NCBI GenBank assembly: GCA_041916675.1
Contig: JAYRZB010000004.1
Coordinates: forward strand, 1 to 64,000
Source: JAYRZB01 sp041916675
GTDB lineage: Bacteria; Pseudomonadota; Alphaproteobacteria; Rhizobiales; Devosiaceae
DNA length: 64,000 nucleotides
Reading direction: 5' to 3'
The notes below the pieces were generated by a model, which was given only the letters and a program-made list of their open reading frames with translations, was not told where the DNA came from and did not search any database. Every line of letters starts with the position of its first letter. Position 1 is the stretch's first letter. Positions 15,267 to 22,832 of the stretch are shown here, piece by piece. The position numbers were made by a program, and so were the translations under genes.

Positions 15267-16217
15267 TTACTCCGCAGCTTGTGCGAGTTCGTGGGCGGCC
15301 AGATACTTTTCAGCTTCGAGGGCGGCCATGCACCCCATGCCGGCGGCGGTAACCGCCTGGCGATAAACATCGTCGGAAACGTCGCCTGCGGCAAACACGC
15401 CCGGCACGTTGGTGGCCGTGCCGCCCGGAACCGTGCGCAGGTAACCGCCCGGCTTCATGTCGAGCTTGCCGGCAAAGATTGAGGTAGCCGGTGCATGGCC
15501 GATGGCCACGAACACGCCATCGACCGGCAGAGTTTCAGTTTCGCCGGTCTTGACGTTGCGCAGCACCACGCCATTGACCGATGGCGGCATGACGGCGCCC
15601 GTGATATCGGCCAGTTCGGTATTCCAGCGCACCTCGATCTTGGGGTGCTTGAACAGCCGGTCCTGCAGGATGCGTTCGGCGCGGAATTCGTCGCGGCGGT
15701 GAACCACAGTGACCTTCGAGGCAAAATTGGTGAGGAACAAGGCTTCCTCGACCGCGGTGTTGCCGCCGCCAACGACCACGACCTGCTTGTTGCGATAAAA
15801 GAATCCATCGCAGGTGGCGCAGGCCGAAACGCCGAAGCCCTGGAACTTCTCTTCCGAGGGCAGGCCCAGCCATTTGGCCTGGGCGCCAGTGGCAATGATC
15901 AGGGCATCGCAGGTGTAGACCGTGCCGCTATCGCCATGCAGCCGGAAAGGACGCACGTCGAAATCGACCGAGGTAATCAGGTCATTGACGATTTTGGTCC
16001 CGACATGCTCGGCCTGGGCCTTCATCTGCTCCATCAGCCACGGGCCCTGAACCACGTCGGCAAAGCCGGGATAGTTCTCGACGTCGGTGGTGATGGTGAG
16101 CTGACCGCCGGGCTGCATGCCCTGGATCATGACCGGCTCGAGCATGGCGCGGGCCGCATAGATTGCCGCCGTGTAGCCGGCCGGACCCGATCCAATGATC
16201 ACAACCTTTGCATGCAT
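15267..16217 (-). CDS. trxB: Thioredoxin-disulfide reductase
   Basis: 316 aa. FAD-binding GSGPAGYTAAIYAARA at the N-terminus, redox-active site ACATCDGFFYR near 137, NADPH-binding VVVGGGNTAVEEALFL, and second FAD motif GVFAAGDVSDDVYRQAVTAA. Reduces thioredoxin with NADPH in the cytosol. First gene of the trxB-lsrB pair. Confidence 0.97.
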   Translation of the reverse strand: MHAKVVIIGSGPAGYTAAIYAARAMLEPVMIQGMQPGGQLTITTDVENYPGFADVVQGPWLMEQMKAQAEHVGTKIVNDLITSVDFDVRPFRLHGDSGTVYTCDALIIATGAQAKWLGLPSEEKFQGFGVSACATCDGFFYRNKQVVVVGGGNTAVEEALFLTNFASKVTVVHRRDEFRAERILQDRLFKHPKIEVRWNTELADITGAVMPPSVNGVVLRNVKTGETETLPVDGVFVAIGHAPATSIFAGKLDMKPGGYLRTVPGGTATNVPGVFAAGDVSDDVYRQAVTAAGMGCMAALEAEKYLAAHELAQAAE

Positions 16218-16379
16218 CGCGACGCTCTCCGCACTAACCCATTATGACGGGGCTAAAATAGGAGGCGCAATGGGGTTGTTTCAAGGCCGGGTTTGCCCGC
16301 AATGACGGTTGGCCACAGGGGACTGCGTGATTTGGGCGTGCAGCAGTGCTGCAGCCCTGAACGGACCGGGTAAATTGGT

Positions 16380-16853
16380 TCAGCCAAACCTGATTTTGGT
16401 GATTTCGTAGGTCTTGGAGCCGCCTGGCGCCGACACTTCAAACGAATCGCCCACTTCCTTGCCGATCATGGCGCGGGCAATGGGAGACGAGAGCGAGATG
16501 CGGCCAGCGCTGGCATCAGCTTCTGCATCGCCGACGATCATGAGAGTGCGCTCAGCTTCAGTATCTTCATCAACTATGGTGACCGTAGCGCCGAACTTGA
16601 CCGTGGAGCCGGTGAGTTTGCTGACATCGATGATATCGGCCAGCGCCAGAATGGTCTCGAGTTCCTGGATGCGGCCTTCGTTCAGGCTCTGCTGTTCCTT
16701 GGCGGCGTGGTATTCGGCATTCTCAGAAAGATCGCCGTGGGCACGCGCTTCGGAAATGGCTGCGATAATGGACGGCCGGTCTTCGGCGGTGCGACGGCGA
16801 TACTCTTCTGCCAGTGCAACGTGGCCGCCGACCGTCATCGGGATCTTGTCCAT
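16380..16853 (-). CDS. greA: Transcription elongation factor GreA
   Basis: 157 aa, normal length. N-terminal coiled coil (RPSIIAAISEARAHGDLSEN, AEYHAAKEQQSLNEGRI) with the acidic tip, then the FKBP-like domain ending SPIARAMIGKEVGDSFEV. Rescues backtracked RNA polymerase by stimulating transcript cleavage. Confidence 0.95.
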   Translation of the reverse strand: MDKIPMTVGGHVALAEEYRRRTAEDRPSIIAAISEARAHGDLSENAEYHAAKEQQSLNEGRIQELETILALADIIDVSKLTGSTVKFGATVTIVDEDTEAERTLMIVGDAEADASAGRISLSSPIARAMIGKEVGDSFEVSAPGGSKTYEITKIRFG

Positions 16854-17089
16854 TCTCAGTCTCCGTAAATGCCCGCCAGTGCACGCTAGCGCTACTGGCT
16901 TAAGTCAAATCGATGCTTTCTGCCGCAAGCTGTTCGGCGCAAGAGTCGCGAATACTGCTGGGGAAAGCGATGCGATAACCTGCCCCAGCCGGACCGCCGC
17001 GGTCAAGTGACCGTTTATGTCTCAGGTTTGCCGCAGAGTGCTGAGCAATATCGTTCTGGAAAACGCCATTTCAAGAAGAGGTCACGCCA

Positions 17090-18244
17090 ATGCTGCTTCG
17101 CAAATTTCTCCAGCTTGCCGCCACGAGCCTGATGCTGGCCAGTTCGGCCGGGCTGGCGCAATCCGAGGAGCGGATCTTCGATTCGAGCGCTGGCAAGCTG
17201 GCGGTCAACATTGTGGCGGACGGGCTCGATCATCCGTGGTCGTTCGGGTTCCTGCCCGATGGGCGCATGCTGGTGACCGAGCGCTCGGGGCAGTTGCGAC
17301 TGATTGCAGATGGCAAGCTCAGCGCACCGCTTGCGGGCGTGCCGCGCGTGGCGGCCAGCGGGCAGGGCGGGCTGCTCGATGTGGCGATGGCGCCTGATTT
17401 TTCAACGACCGGACGGATTTACCTCAGCTATGCCGAGCCAGCCGAAAGCGCCGGGCTCAATCGCGGTGCCGGAACTGCGGTGATGGCGGCCAGGCTGGTG
17501 CTGGAGGGTGACAGCGGGCGGCTTGAGGATCAGGCGGTGATCTTTCGCATGAACAAGTTCACCACCACCAACAGGCATTTTGGCTCACGTATCGTGATCG
17601 GCAATGACGGGAACCTGTTCATTACCCTGGGCGAACGCGGCGATATGGACCGGGCGCAGGATTTTGCCGATCTGGCGGGGGCTGTGGTTCGGATTGCGCC
17701 CGATGGGTCAATTCCGAGCGACAATCCCAAAGTCGAGGGCTGGCATCCGGCTTTGTGGAGCAAGGGGCACCGCAACCCGCAGGGCGCCACACTGCGCGAG
17801 AGCGATGGTGCACTGTTTACCGTTGAGCACGGCGCGCGCGGTGGCGACGAAGTCAACATGCCAAAGGCGGGTCGGAACTATGGCTGGCCGGTGATTACCT
17901 ATGGTGTCGACTATTCGGGGGTAACGATCGGGGTGGGGCAGCAGAAGGAGGGGCTTGAACAGCCGTTGCATTATTGGGACCCCTCAATTTCTCCATCGGG
18001 GCTGGACTTTTATGATGGCGCGCTGTTTCCGCAGTGGCAGGGCGATCTGCTCAGTGGCGGGCTATCCGGGCAGGTGATGGTGCATCTGGATATGGAAGGC
18101 GACAAGGTTGTGTCGGAAGAGCGACTGTTTGCCGGTCAACTCGGCCGGGTGCGGGACGTGCGGACCGGCCCTGACGGGGCGATCTACCTGGCAATTGATG
18201 CAAGTCCGGGGCAAATCCTTCGAGTTGCACCTGTCGGCGAATAG
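17090..18244 (+). CDS. PQQ-dependent aldose sugar dehydrogenase (YliI type)
   Basis: 384 aa with a signal peptide (MLLRKFLQLAATSLMLASSA). Six-bladed propeller of the soluble glucose-dehydrogenase type: GLDHPWSFGFLPDGRMLVTE, QGGLLDVAMAPDFSTTGRIY, RHFGSRIVIGNDGNLF, YGWPVITYGVDYSG, GLDFYDGALFPQWQGDLL. Periplasmic oxidation of aldoses with PQQ. No PQQ synthesis genes are seen here. Confidence 0.88.
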   Translation: MLLRKFLQLAATSLMLASSAGLAQSEERIFDSSAGKLAVNIVADGLDHPWSFGFLPDGRMLVTERSGQLRLIADGKLSAPLAGVPRVAASGQGGLLDVAMAPDFSTTGRIYLSYAEPAESAGLNRGAGTAVMAARLVLEGDSGRLEDQAVIFRMNKFTTTNRHFGSRIVIGNDGNLFITLGERGDMDRAQDFADLAGAVVRIAPDGSIPSDNPKVEGWHPALWSKGHRNPQGATLRESDGALFTVEHGARGGDEVNMPKAGRNYGWPVITYGVDYSGVTIGVGQQKEGLEQPLHYWDPSISPSGLDFYDGALFPQWQGDLLSGGLSGQVMVHLDMEGDKVVSEERLFAGQLGRVRDVRTGPDGAIYLAIDASPGQILRVAPVGE

Positions 18245-18299
18245 GCTGAGAGCCTAATCAGCATCCTTGCTTGAATAGCACGGGCCGACTATCGTTATG

Positions 18300-18482
18300 C
18301 CGATGGTTCCGCAGCGCCCAAGGCAATGCGGATGAAAAGGGAATACGGTGAGGCGTACCCATCAGGGCCCAAAACCGTGACTGCCCCCGCAACTGTGAGC
18401 CGATTGCGCGGCCCCGTATGCCACTGGCGACATGCCGGGAAGGCGGGCCAAGCCAGAATCGGCAAGTCAGGAGACCTGCCAT
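18300..18482 (+). promoter_or_regulatory. Cobalamin riboswitch
   Basis: Contains the class signatures in order: GATGAAAAGGGAATACGGTG (18331-18350), the B12-box precursor CTGCCCCCGCAACTGTGAGC (18381-18400), GCCACTGGC (18420-18428), GGGAAGGCGGGCC and the terminal AAGTCAGGAGACCTGCC (18464-18480). It lies about 65 bp upstream of the CbiM-like gene. CCGCAC/GTGCGG (18515-18534 region) could form the expression-platform hairpin near the ribosome-binding site. Expected to turn the gene off when adenosylcobalamin is plentiful. Confidence 0.95.
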
Positions 18483-18546
18483 CCCAACCGGTGCCTTGCA
18501 CCAACCACAACTAAGCCCGCACGGTGGGTGCGGAAGCGAGGATGAC

Positions 18547-19227
18547 ATGCATATTGAACCCGGCGTCGTTGACGGCGCCAAGATTGTTTTGAGCTACGGA
18601 ACGGCCGCCGTTTCGCTCGGCCTGGCCGCCAAGATGGCAGTCGACACGCTGCGCAGGGATGGTGTTGTGCCTCTGGCCCTGCGGTCAGTGATCACGACAG
18701 CACTGGTTTTTGCGTTCTTCGAACTGGCCCCGCATCATGCGGTGGGCGTGTCGGAAGTGCATCTGATCCTGGGATCGACGCTGTTCCTGATCTTTGGTGC
18801 CGGACCGGCCGCGATTGGCCTGGCCCTGGGGTTGTTGACGCAGGGGCTGTTCTTTGCGCCCGACGATCTGGCGCAGTATGGCATGAACGTAACAACCCTG
18901 ATCGTGCCGCTGTTTGTGATGGCCGGAATCGCCCGCCGGATTATCCCCGAGCAGACCGCATACAAAGATGTGAGCTATGTTCAGGCGCTTTCACTGTCGC
19001 TGGCCTATCAGGGTGGCATTGTCGCGTGGGTGGCCTTTTGGGCCCTTTATGGTGGCGGTCTAGGGGCTGAGAACCTTGCCGCCACGGCCTCGTTTGGCGC
19101 TGCCTATATGTTGGTCGTACTGGTCGAACCTTTGGTCGACCTAGCGGCACTCGGCATTGCCAAGACCCTGGCGCGCTATCAGCACAGTCCATTCTGGCAC
19201 AGAAGGCTGTTCCAGCCTGCGGCCTGA
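18547..19227 (+). CDS. CbiM-like energy-coupling-factor transporter substrate component, solitary
   Basis: 226 aa, six or seven hydrophobic segments. The chosen start gives MHIEPGVVDG, the conserved CbiM/NikM N-terminus in which Met1-His2 bind the metal. Other matches: HHAVGVSEVHLILGSTLFLI, FGAGPAAIGLALGLLTQGLFF. The preceding cobalamin riboswitch points to cobalt uptake for B12. No cbiN, cbiQ or cbiO genes adjoin; solitary S components of this family are known to import cobalt or nickel at a basal level. Confidence 0.85.
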   Translation: MHIEPGVVDGAKIVLSYGTAAVSLGLAAKMAVDTLRRDGVVPLALRSVITTALVFAFFELAPHHAVGVSEVHLILGSTLFLIFGAGPAAIGLALGLLTQGLFFAPDDLAQYGMNVTTLIVPLFVMAGIARRIIPEQTAYKDVSYVQALSLSLAYQGGIVAWVAFWALYGGGLGAENLAATASFGAAYMLVVLVEPLVDLAALGIAKTLARYQHSPFWHRRLFQPAA

Positions 19228-19246
19228 TGGGGTCACAGAAGTGACT

Positions 19247-19275
19247 GGGGCGGGTGCCGCAAATGCACCCGCCCC
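19247..19275. terminator. Terminator between convergent genes
   Basis: A perfect 11-bp stem, GGGGCGGGTGC (19247-19257) and GCACCCGCCCC (19265-19275), followed on the plus strand by AGGTGTTTTAG. It stands between the convergent CbiM-like and lipoprotein genes and may serve both. Confidence 0.7.
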
Positions 19276-19282
19276 AGGTGTT

Positions 19283-19636
19283 TTAGTTCACGGTGTACCG
19301 GACGCCGCCATAGGCTTCCACGGTCATGCGCTGGCGTGCTTCGCCCACCCCGATAGAGCCAGCGTCGACATCCCAGCATCCGGCAGAGACGGTGAACGTG
19401 TAGCTTTCACCCGGCGCAATGCCATAGCCATCGGGCAGGCGATTAAGACCATAGCTGCCGACATTGCAGTCTGAAATCAAGACAACGTCGATGACGCCGT
19501 CTGTTTCATTGATGACTTCAATCACGCCGGTTGGCTCGCCGGGCCTGATCAGGTCACCACCAGTAACCAAGCTGCATCCCGCCAGTAGAACAGTGGCTGT
19601 CAGGCACGAAATCATTCGAAAATTGCGCATATTCAC
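19283..19636 (-). CDS. Small lipoprotein of unknown function
   Basis: 117 aa. Lipobox TVLLAGCS places the modified Cys at about residue 21; the next residues, LVTGGD, do not predict inner-membrane retention clearly. The beta-rich mature part has VIEVINETDGVIDVVLISDC and ESYTFTVSAGCWDV. No family recognised. Confidence 0.7.
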   Translation of the reverse strand: MNMRNFRMISCLTATVLLAGCSLVTGGDLIRPGEPTGVIEVINETDGVIDVVLISDCNVGSYGLNRLPDGYGIAPGESYTFTVSAGCWDVDAGSIGVGEARQRMTVEAYGGVRYTVN

Positions 19637-19722
19637 TTGCCCCCAAGAGTTCGATCGGCAAGAGAAGCGCTTAACGGTATATTAAGCAACTAATTTTTGA
19701 GTTGCTCGGATTGCTGGCAAAT

Positions 19723-19752
19723 AAAAAAGGCGCAGCTCCCCCACTGCGCCTT
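19723..19752 (-). terminator. Terminator of cspA
   Basis: AAGGCGCAG (19727-19735) pairs with CTGCGCCTT (19744-19752); the minus strand continues TTTTATTTG. It lies 25 bp past the cspA stop. Confidence 0.9.
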
Positions 19753-19777
19753 CCGCAATCCTTGGGTCCAGGTCAGG

Positions 19778-19987
19778 TTACTGGGCGACCAGATTGTCAG
19801 CAGCGGACTTGCCGGTCCGCTTGTCCTTGACGATCTCATAGCTGATCTTCTGCCCTTCATCGAGCCCATTCAGGCCGGAGCGTTGAACAGCGGAGATGTG
19901 AACGAAAACATCCGCCCCGCCTTCATCGGGCTGAATGAAACCATAGCCCTTTTGACCATTGAACCATTTTACAGTGCCGGTAGCCAT
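19778..19987 (-). CDS. cspA: Cold-shock-domain protein
   Basis: 69 aa, the full single-domain length. RNP1 motif KGYGFI and RNP2 DVFVHI are both present (GTVKWFNGQKGYGFIQPDEG; VFVHISAVQ). RNA chaperone that melts secondary structure, often induced by cold or stress. Strong downstream terminator; upstream 400 bp contain no gene and may include a long leader. Confidence 0.95.
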   Translation of the reverse strand: MATGTVKWFNGQKGYGFIQPDEGGADVFVHISAVQRSGLNGLDEGQKISYEIVKDKRTGKSAADNLVAQ

Positions 19988-20400
19988 TGTAAGTCCCTCT
20001 CGCAGTCTCTAGTCGGTCACCACCCCAATTGGCTTTGACCTTTTTCAATCGAATTCTGGGGTAGTCACGTCAGCAGGCGCGTTTGGAACGCCAGGCAAGA
20101 ACGGTCGGCCGCAATATTCGATTGAGAATTTCTAGCCTGAAAATATGATGGCGACAATATGGCACAGCGCCGTGTCTGCGGCAGCTGCCTTAGCACTGAA
20201 GCGGGTGGCATGACTGCTGACGTGGCAAAGCATAGAGACGCGCGGCCTTCGCGAATACTCAGTTTGTAAAATAATCTTAGGCGCGAATACCCGTTGAGCG
20301 TGATCGGCCGAAAATTATGCCACAAGGTTGCCGATGTAACTACTCTGGCGACGATGGTGCCCCCACGTTAGAAGGACGCCTCCATAAGAGTACGCGATTC
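19988..20400. other. Gene-free interval of 413 bp
   Basis: Between the divergent cspA and threonine aldolase genes. Somewhat AT-richer than average. A minus-strand frame here (20065-20325) has no ribosome-binding site or recognisable protein pattern. Promoters of both neighbours must lie here but I could not assign them. Confidence 0.5.
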
Positions 20401-21423
20401 ATGATCAGGCACGATTTCCGCTCCGACACCGTCACCCGCCCCAGCAAGGGCATGCTGGCCGCGATGGCAGCAGCTGAGGTGGGCGATGACGTGTTCGGTG
20501 ATGACCCAACGGTCAAGCGGCTGGAAGCGGTGCTGGCCGAGCGAACGGGGAAAGAGGCAGGTCTCTATCTGCCGAGCGGTACGCAGTCGAACCTTGCGGC
20601 CCTGATGAGCCACTGTGGGCGCGGAGATGAGTACATTGCCGGCCAGATGGCACATTGCTATCGCTGGGAGGCGGGCGGCGCCGCTGTGCTGGGCAGCATC
20701 CAGCCGCAGCCGATTGCCCACCAGCCGGACGGCACGCTGGCGCTTGCCGATATCGCGGCCGCCATCAAACCTGACGACCCTCACTACGCCCGCACGCGCC
20801 TGCTTGCGCTTGAAAATACTCATGGCGGCGCTGTGCTGTCGCTCAGCTACATGGCAGATGCGACGGCCCTGGCGCGCCAGCATGGCCTCGCAACCCATCT
20901 CGACGGCGCGCGCGCGTTCAATGCCGCAGCCAAACTGGGCGTGGCCATAGCCGAGGTGACTTCCACCTTTGACACAGTTTCGATTTGTTTGTCCAAGGGG
21001 CTTGGTGCGCCCGTTGGATCGGTGCTGGTCGGCAGCAAAGATTTGATCGCAAAGGCATTGCGGGTCCGCAAGCTGCTCGGCGGCGCGATGCGGCAGGTCG
21101 GCATCCTGGCTGCGGCCGGGCTTTATGCTCTCGAACATAATGTCGAGCGATTGCCCGAAGACCACGCCAATGCTGCGCGCCTCGCCGCGGGCCTTGGACA
21201 ATATCCGGGCATCAAGGTGGATACGCCGCAGACCAATATCCTGTGGGTGACCCTCGATGAGGATATAGCCTCGCCCTTCAACGCCCATCTGGCGGATGCC
21301 GGAATCGGCCTGACATCGGCCTATGGCGGAACTCGTCAGCGCTGGGTCACTCATCTCGATGCGACCGCGCCAGCGGTCGATGCCGCCCTTGAGGCTGTGG
21401 ACCGGTTTTTCACACAGCGCTGA
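20401..21423 (+). CDS. ltaE: Low-specificity L-threonine aldolase
   Basis: 340 aa from MIRHDFRSDTVTRPSKGM, with the family opening FRSDTVTRPS. PLP lysine in SICLSKGLGAPVGSVL; also LENTHGGAVLS and HLDGARAFNAA. Splits L-threonine or L-allo-threonine into glycine and acetaldehyde. The in-frame extension to 20317 was rejected because homology begins at 20401. Confidence 0.92.
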   Translation: MIRHDFRSDTVTRPSKGMLAAMAAAEVGDDVFGDDPTVKRLEAVLAERTGKEAGLYLPSGTQSNLAALMSHCGRGDEYIAGQMAHCYRWEAGGAAVLGSIQPQPIAHQPDGTLALADIAAAIKPDDPHYARTRLLALENTHGGAVLSLSYMADATALARQHGLATHLDGARAFNAAAKLGVAIAEVTSTFDTVSICLSKGLGAPVGSVLVGSKDLIAKALRVRKLLGGAMRQVGILAAAGLYALEHNVERLPEDHANAARLAAGLGQYPGIKVDTPQTNILWVTLDEDIASPFNAHLADAGIGLTSAYGGTRQRWVTHLDATAPAVDAALEAVDRFFTQR

Positions 21424-21445
21424 AATGTTGCCGTTACGGCAGGAA

Positions 21446-21473
21446 GGCGGCGGGGTAACCCGCCGCCCTTTTT
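21446..21473 (+). terminator. Terminator of the threonine aldolase gene
   Basis: GGCGGCGGG (21446-21454) pairs with CCCGCCGCC (21459-21467) around GTAA, followed by CTTTTT. The stem ends 7 bp before the stop of the convergent dioxygenase gene. Confidence 0.9.
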
Positions 21474-22262
21474 CTATTGCAGTGCCATCCGGATAGCGGT
21501 CTCGACGGCAGAATAGGCGCCATCGGCGCGTTCGAGTTGCAGTGGCTCGGCCGGTAGCAAGGGCGGTTGAGCCATGAAGCGCGGCCGTTTGCCCCGATGC
21601 GGCTGAGCCGCGTGCACAAGGAACGGGTGGCACAGGTAGACTGTTCCGGCGGGTCCGGTTGCCAGGGCTTCAGGACAGTGAGCCGTACTGGCAAAACCAT
21701 CAGCTGCGAGTTCACGCAAGGTCAAACCCGCCTCTCCGGCCGGGGCCAGTTGCCGGGCAATATGGAGATGCGAACCGACACGGATGCGGGTTGGGGCGTC
21801 ATCCTCTCCGACATCGGAGAAAAGGAACAGCATGAGCATAGCCCTGCCACGCGATTTGATGTTGGCGCGCCAGGAGAAGAAATCCGGATCTTCAAAGCCA
21901 AAGCTCACATCAATATGCCAACCGGCATCGCCCGGATCGTCCGATGAGGGAAAGCGCACCGGAAATGTGCCCAGCGCCATGCTCGGCCGCCAGCGCCCTT
22001 GCCCCACCAACTGATCAAAGGCCCGATGGAGGGCCGGAGTGTTGGCAGCTTCGCGGAACGGGGGCTGGCCATACATGTTGAGGCGGACGACAGGCTTGGT
22101 CCAGGTTGAAGGGTCATCCGGACTGCAGCCGGTATCGGCCCAGAGAATGGCCCGGCCCGCATCGGCGAGCGTTTGCGGAAAGGCATTGTCGAGACGGACA
22201 AAGCCGGCGGAGATAAATTGTTCGATCTGCGCTTGCGTTAGCGCGTTCAAAGGATTGGGCAT
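21474..22262 (-). CDS. Phytanoyl-CoA dioxygenase (PhyH)-family oxygenase
   Basis: 262 aa. Fe(II)-ligand motif HxD in AGWHIDVSFGFED (about residue 115) and the distal His with an Arg for 2-oxoglutarate in CHPFLVHAAQPHRGKRPRF. Therefore probably an iron- and 2-oxoglutarate-dependent hydroxylase; substrate unknown. Confidence 0.8.
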   Translation of the reverse strand: MPNPLNALTQAQIEQFISAGFVRLDNAFPQTLADAGRAILWADTGCSPDDPSTWTKPVVRLNMYGQPPFREAANTPALHRAFDQLVGQGRWRPSMALGTFPVRFPSSDDPGDAGWHIDVSFGFEDPDFFSWRANIKSRGRAMLMLFLFSDVGEDDAPTRIRVGSHLHIARQLAPAGEAGLTLRELAADGFASTAHCPEALATGPAGTVYLCHPFLVHAAQPHRGKRPRFMAQPPLLPAEPLQLERADGAYSAVETAIRMALQ

Positions 22263-22428
22263 GATTGCTCACAGTTTCGCGTGCCATCGGTAGATGGCGG
22301 AACAAGCCGACGCGTGGCGCGGCTCAGGCGTGTTTCAACATCGCGCTCAGGCGCGGAGGAACACGGCGAAACGGATCGAGCGGGTCATCATCATGGTGCG
22401 CAAGAGGTAGAGGCGGATCGGTGAGACG

Positions 22429-22797
22429 TCAAGCCCGGTTTCCCAGCGAGGTGTCGATACGCGCCCTCGCAATCCGCTCGATCAGGTCGAACGGTACGGG
22501 TTTGGCATATTTGAATTGCACCGTATCCTTGGCCGCCCGGTAGGGCGCAATCTCGGCCTCAAGTTCTGATGGGGCCGGATAGATCGGATAGAGGCCGATG
22601 TGCTTTTTCCATGCCCCCACATAGAGATAAGTGCCCGCATAGGTGAACTGCGGCATGTCGTATTTGATGGTTTCGGTCACATCGGGCGCAGCGGCGTGGA
22701 TGGCTGCGCGAACCTGGTCGAAGATATGGCGCGCATGCAGCTCAAGGCCTGCGGCATAGGCATCGACGCGTTCGGGTTCGTGACTGGGCTTCGGCAT
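22429..22797 (-). CDS. DUF1801 / YdhG-like protein
   Basis: 122 aa. Typical pattern ETIKYDMPQFTY, GTYLYVGAWKKHIGLYPI, FKYAKPVPFDLIERI of the YdhG/DUF1801 family, sometimes named iron-chaperone-like. Cytosolic; role unproven. Confidence 0.8.
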   Translation of the reverse strand: MPKPSHEPERVDAYAAGLELHARHIFDQVRAAIHAAAPDVTETIKYDMPQFTYAGTYLYVGAWKKHIGLYPIYPAPSELEAEIAPYRAAKDTVQFKYAKPVPFDLIERIARARIDTSLGNRA

Positions 22798-22832
22798 GGC
22801 GGCTCCCCTTTTGGGGAGCCTAGCCGAAGTTT

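Noticed and set aside
20065..20325. 86-codon minus-strand frame in the cspA upstream region
   Set aside because: No ribosome-binding site, no domain, composition like the surrounding non-coding DNA.
20368..21633. A 421-codon minus-strand frame opposite the threonine aldolase
   Set aside because: The opposite strand encodes a complete enzyme with PLP motif and terminator; the antisense frame has no family pattern.
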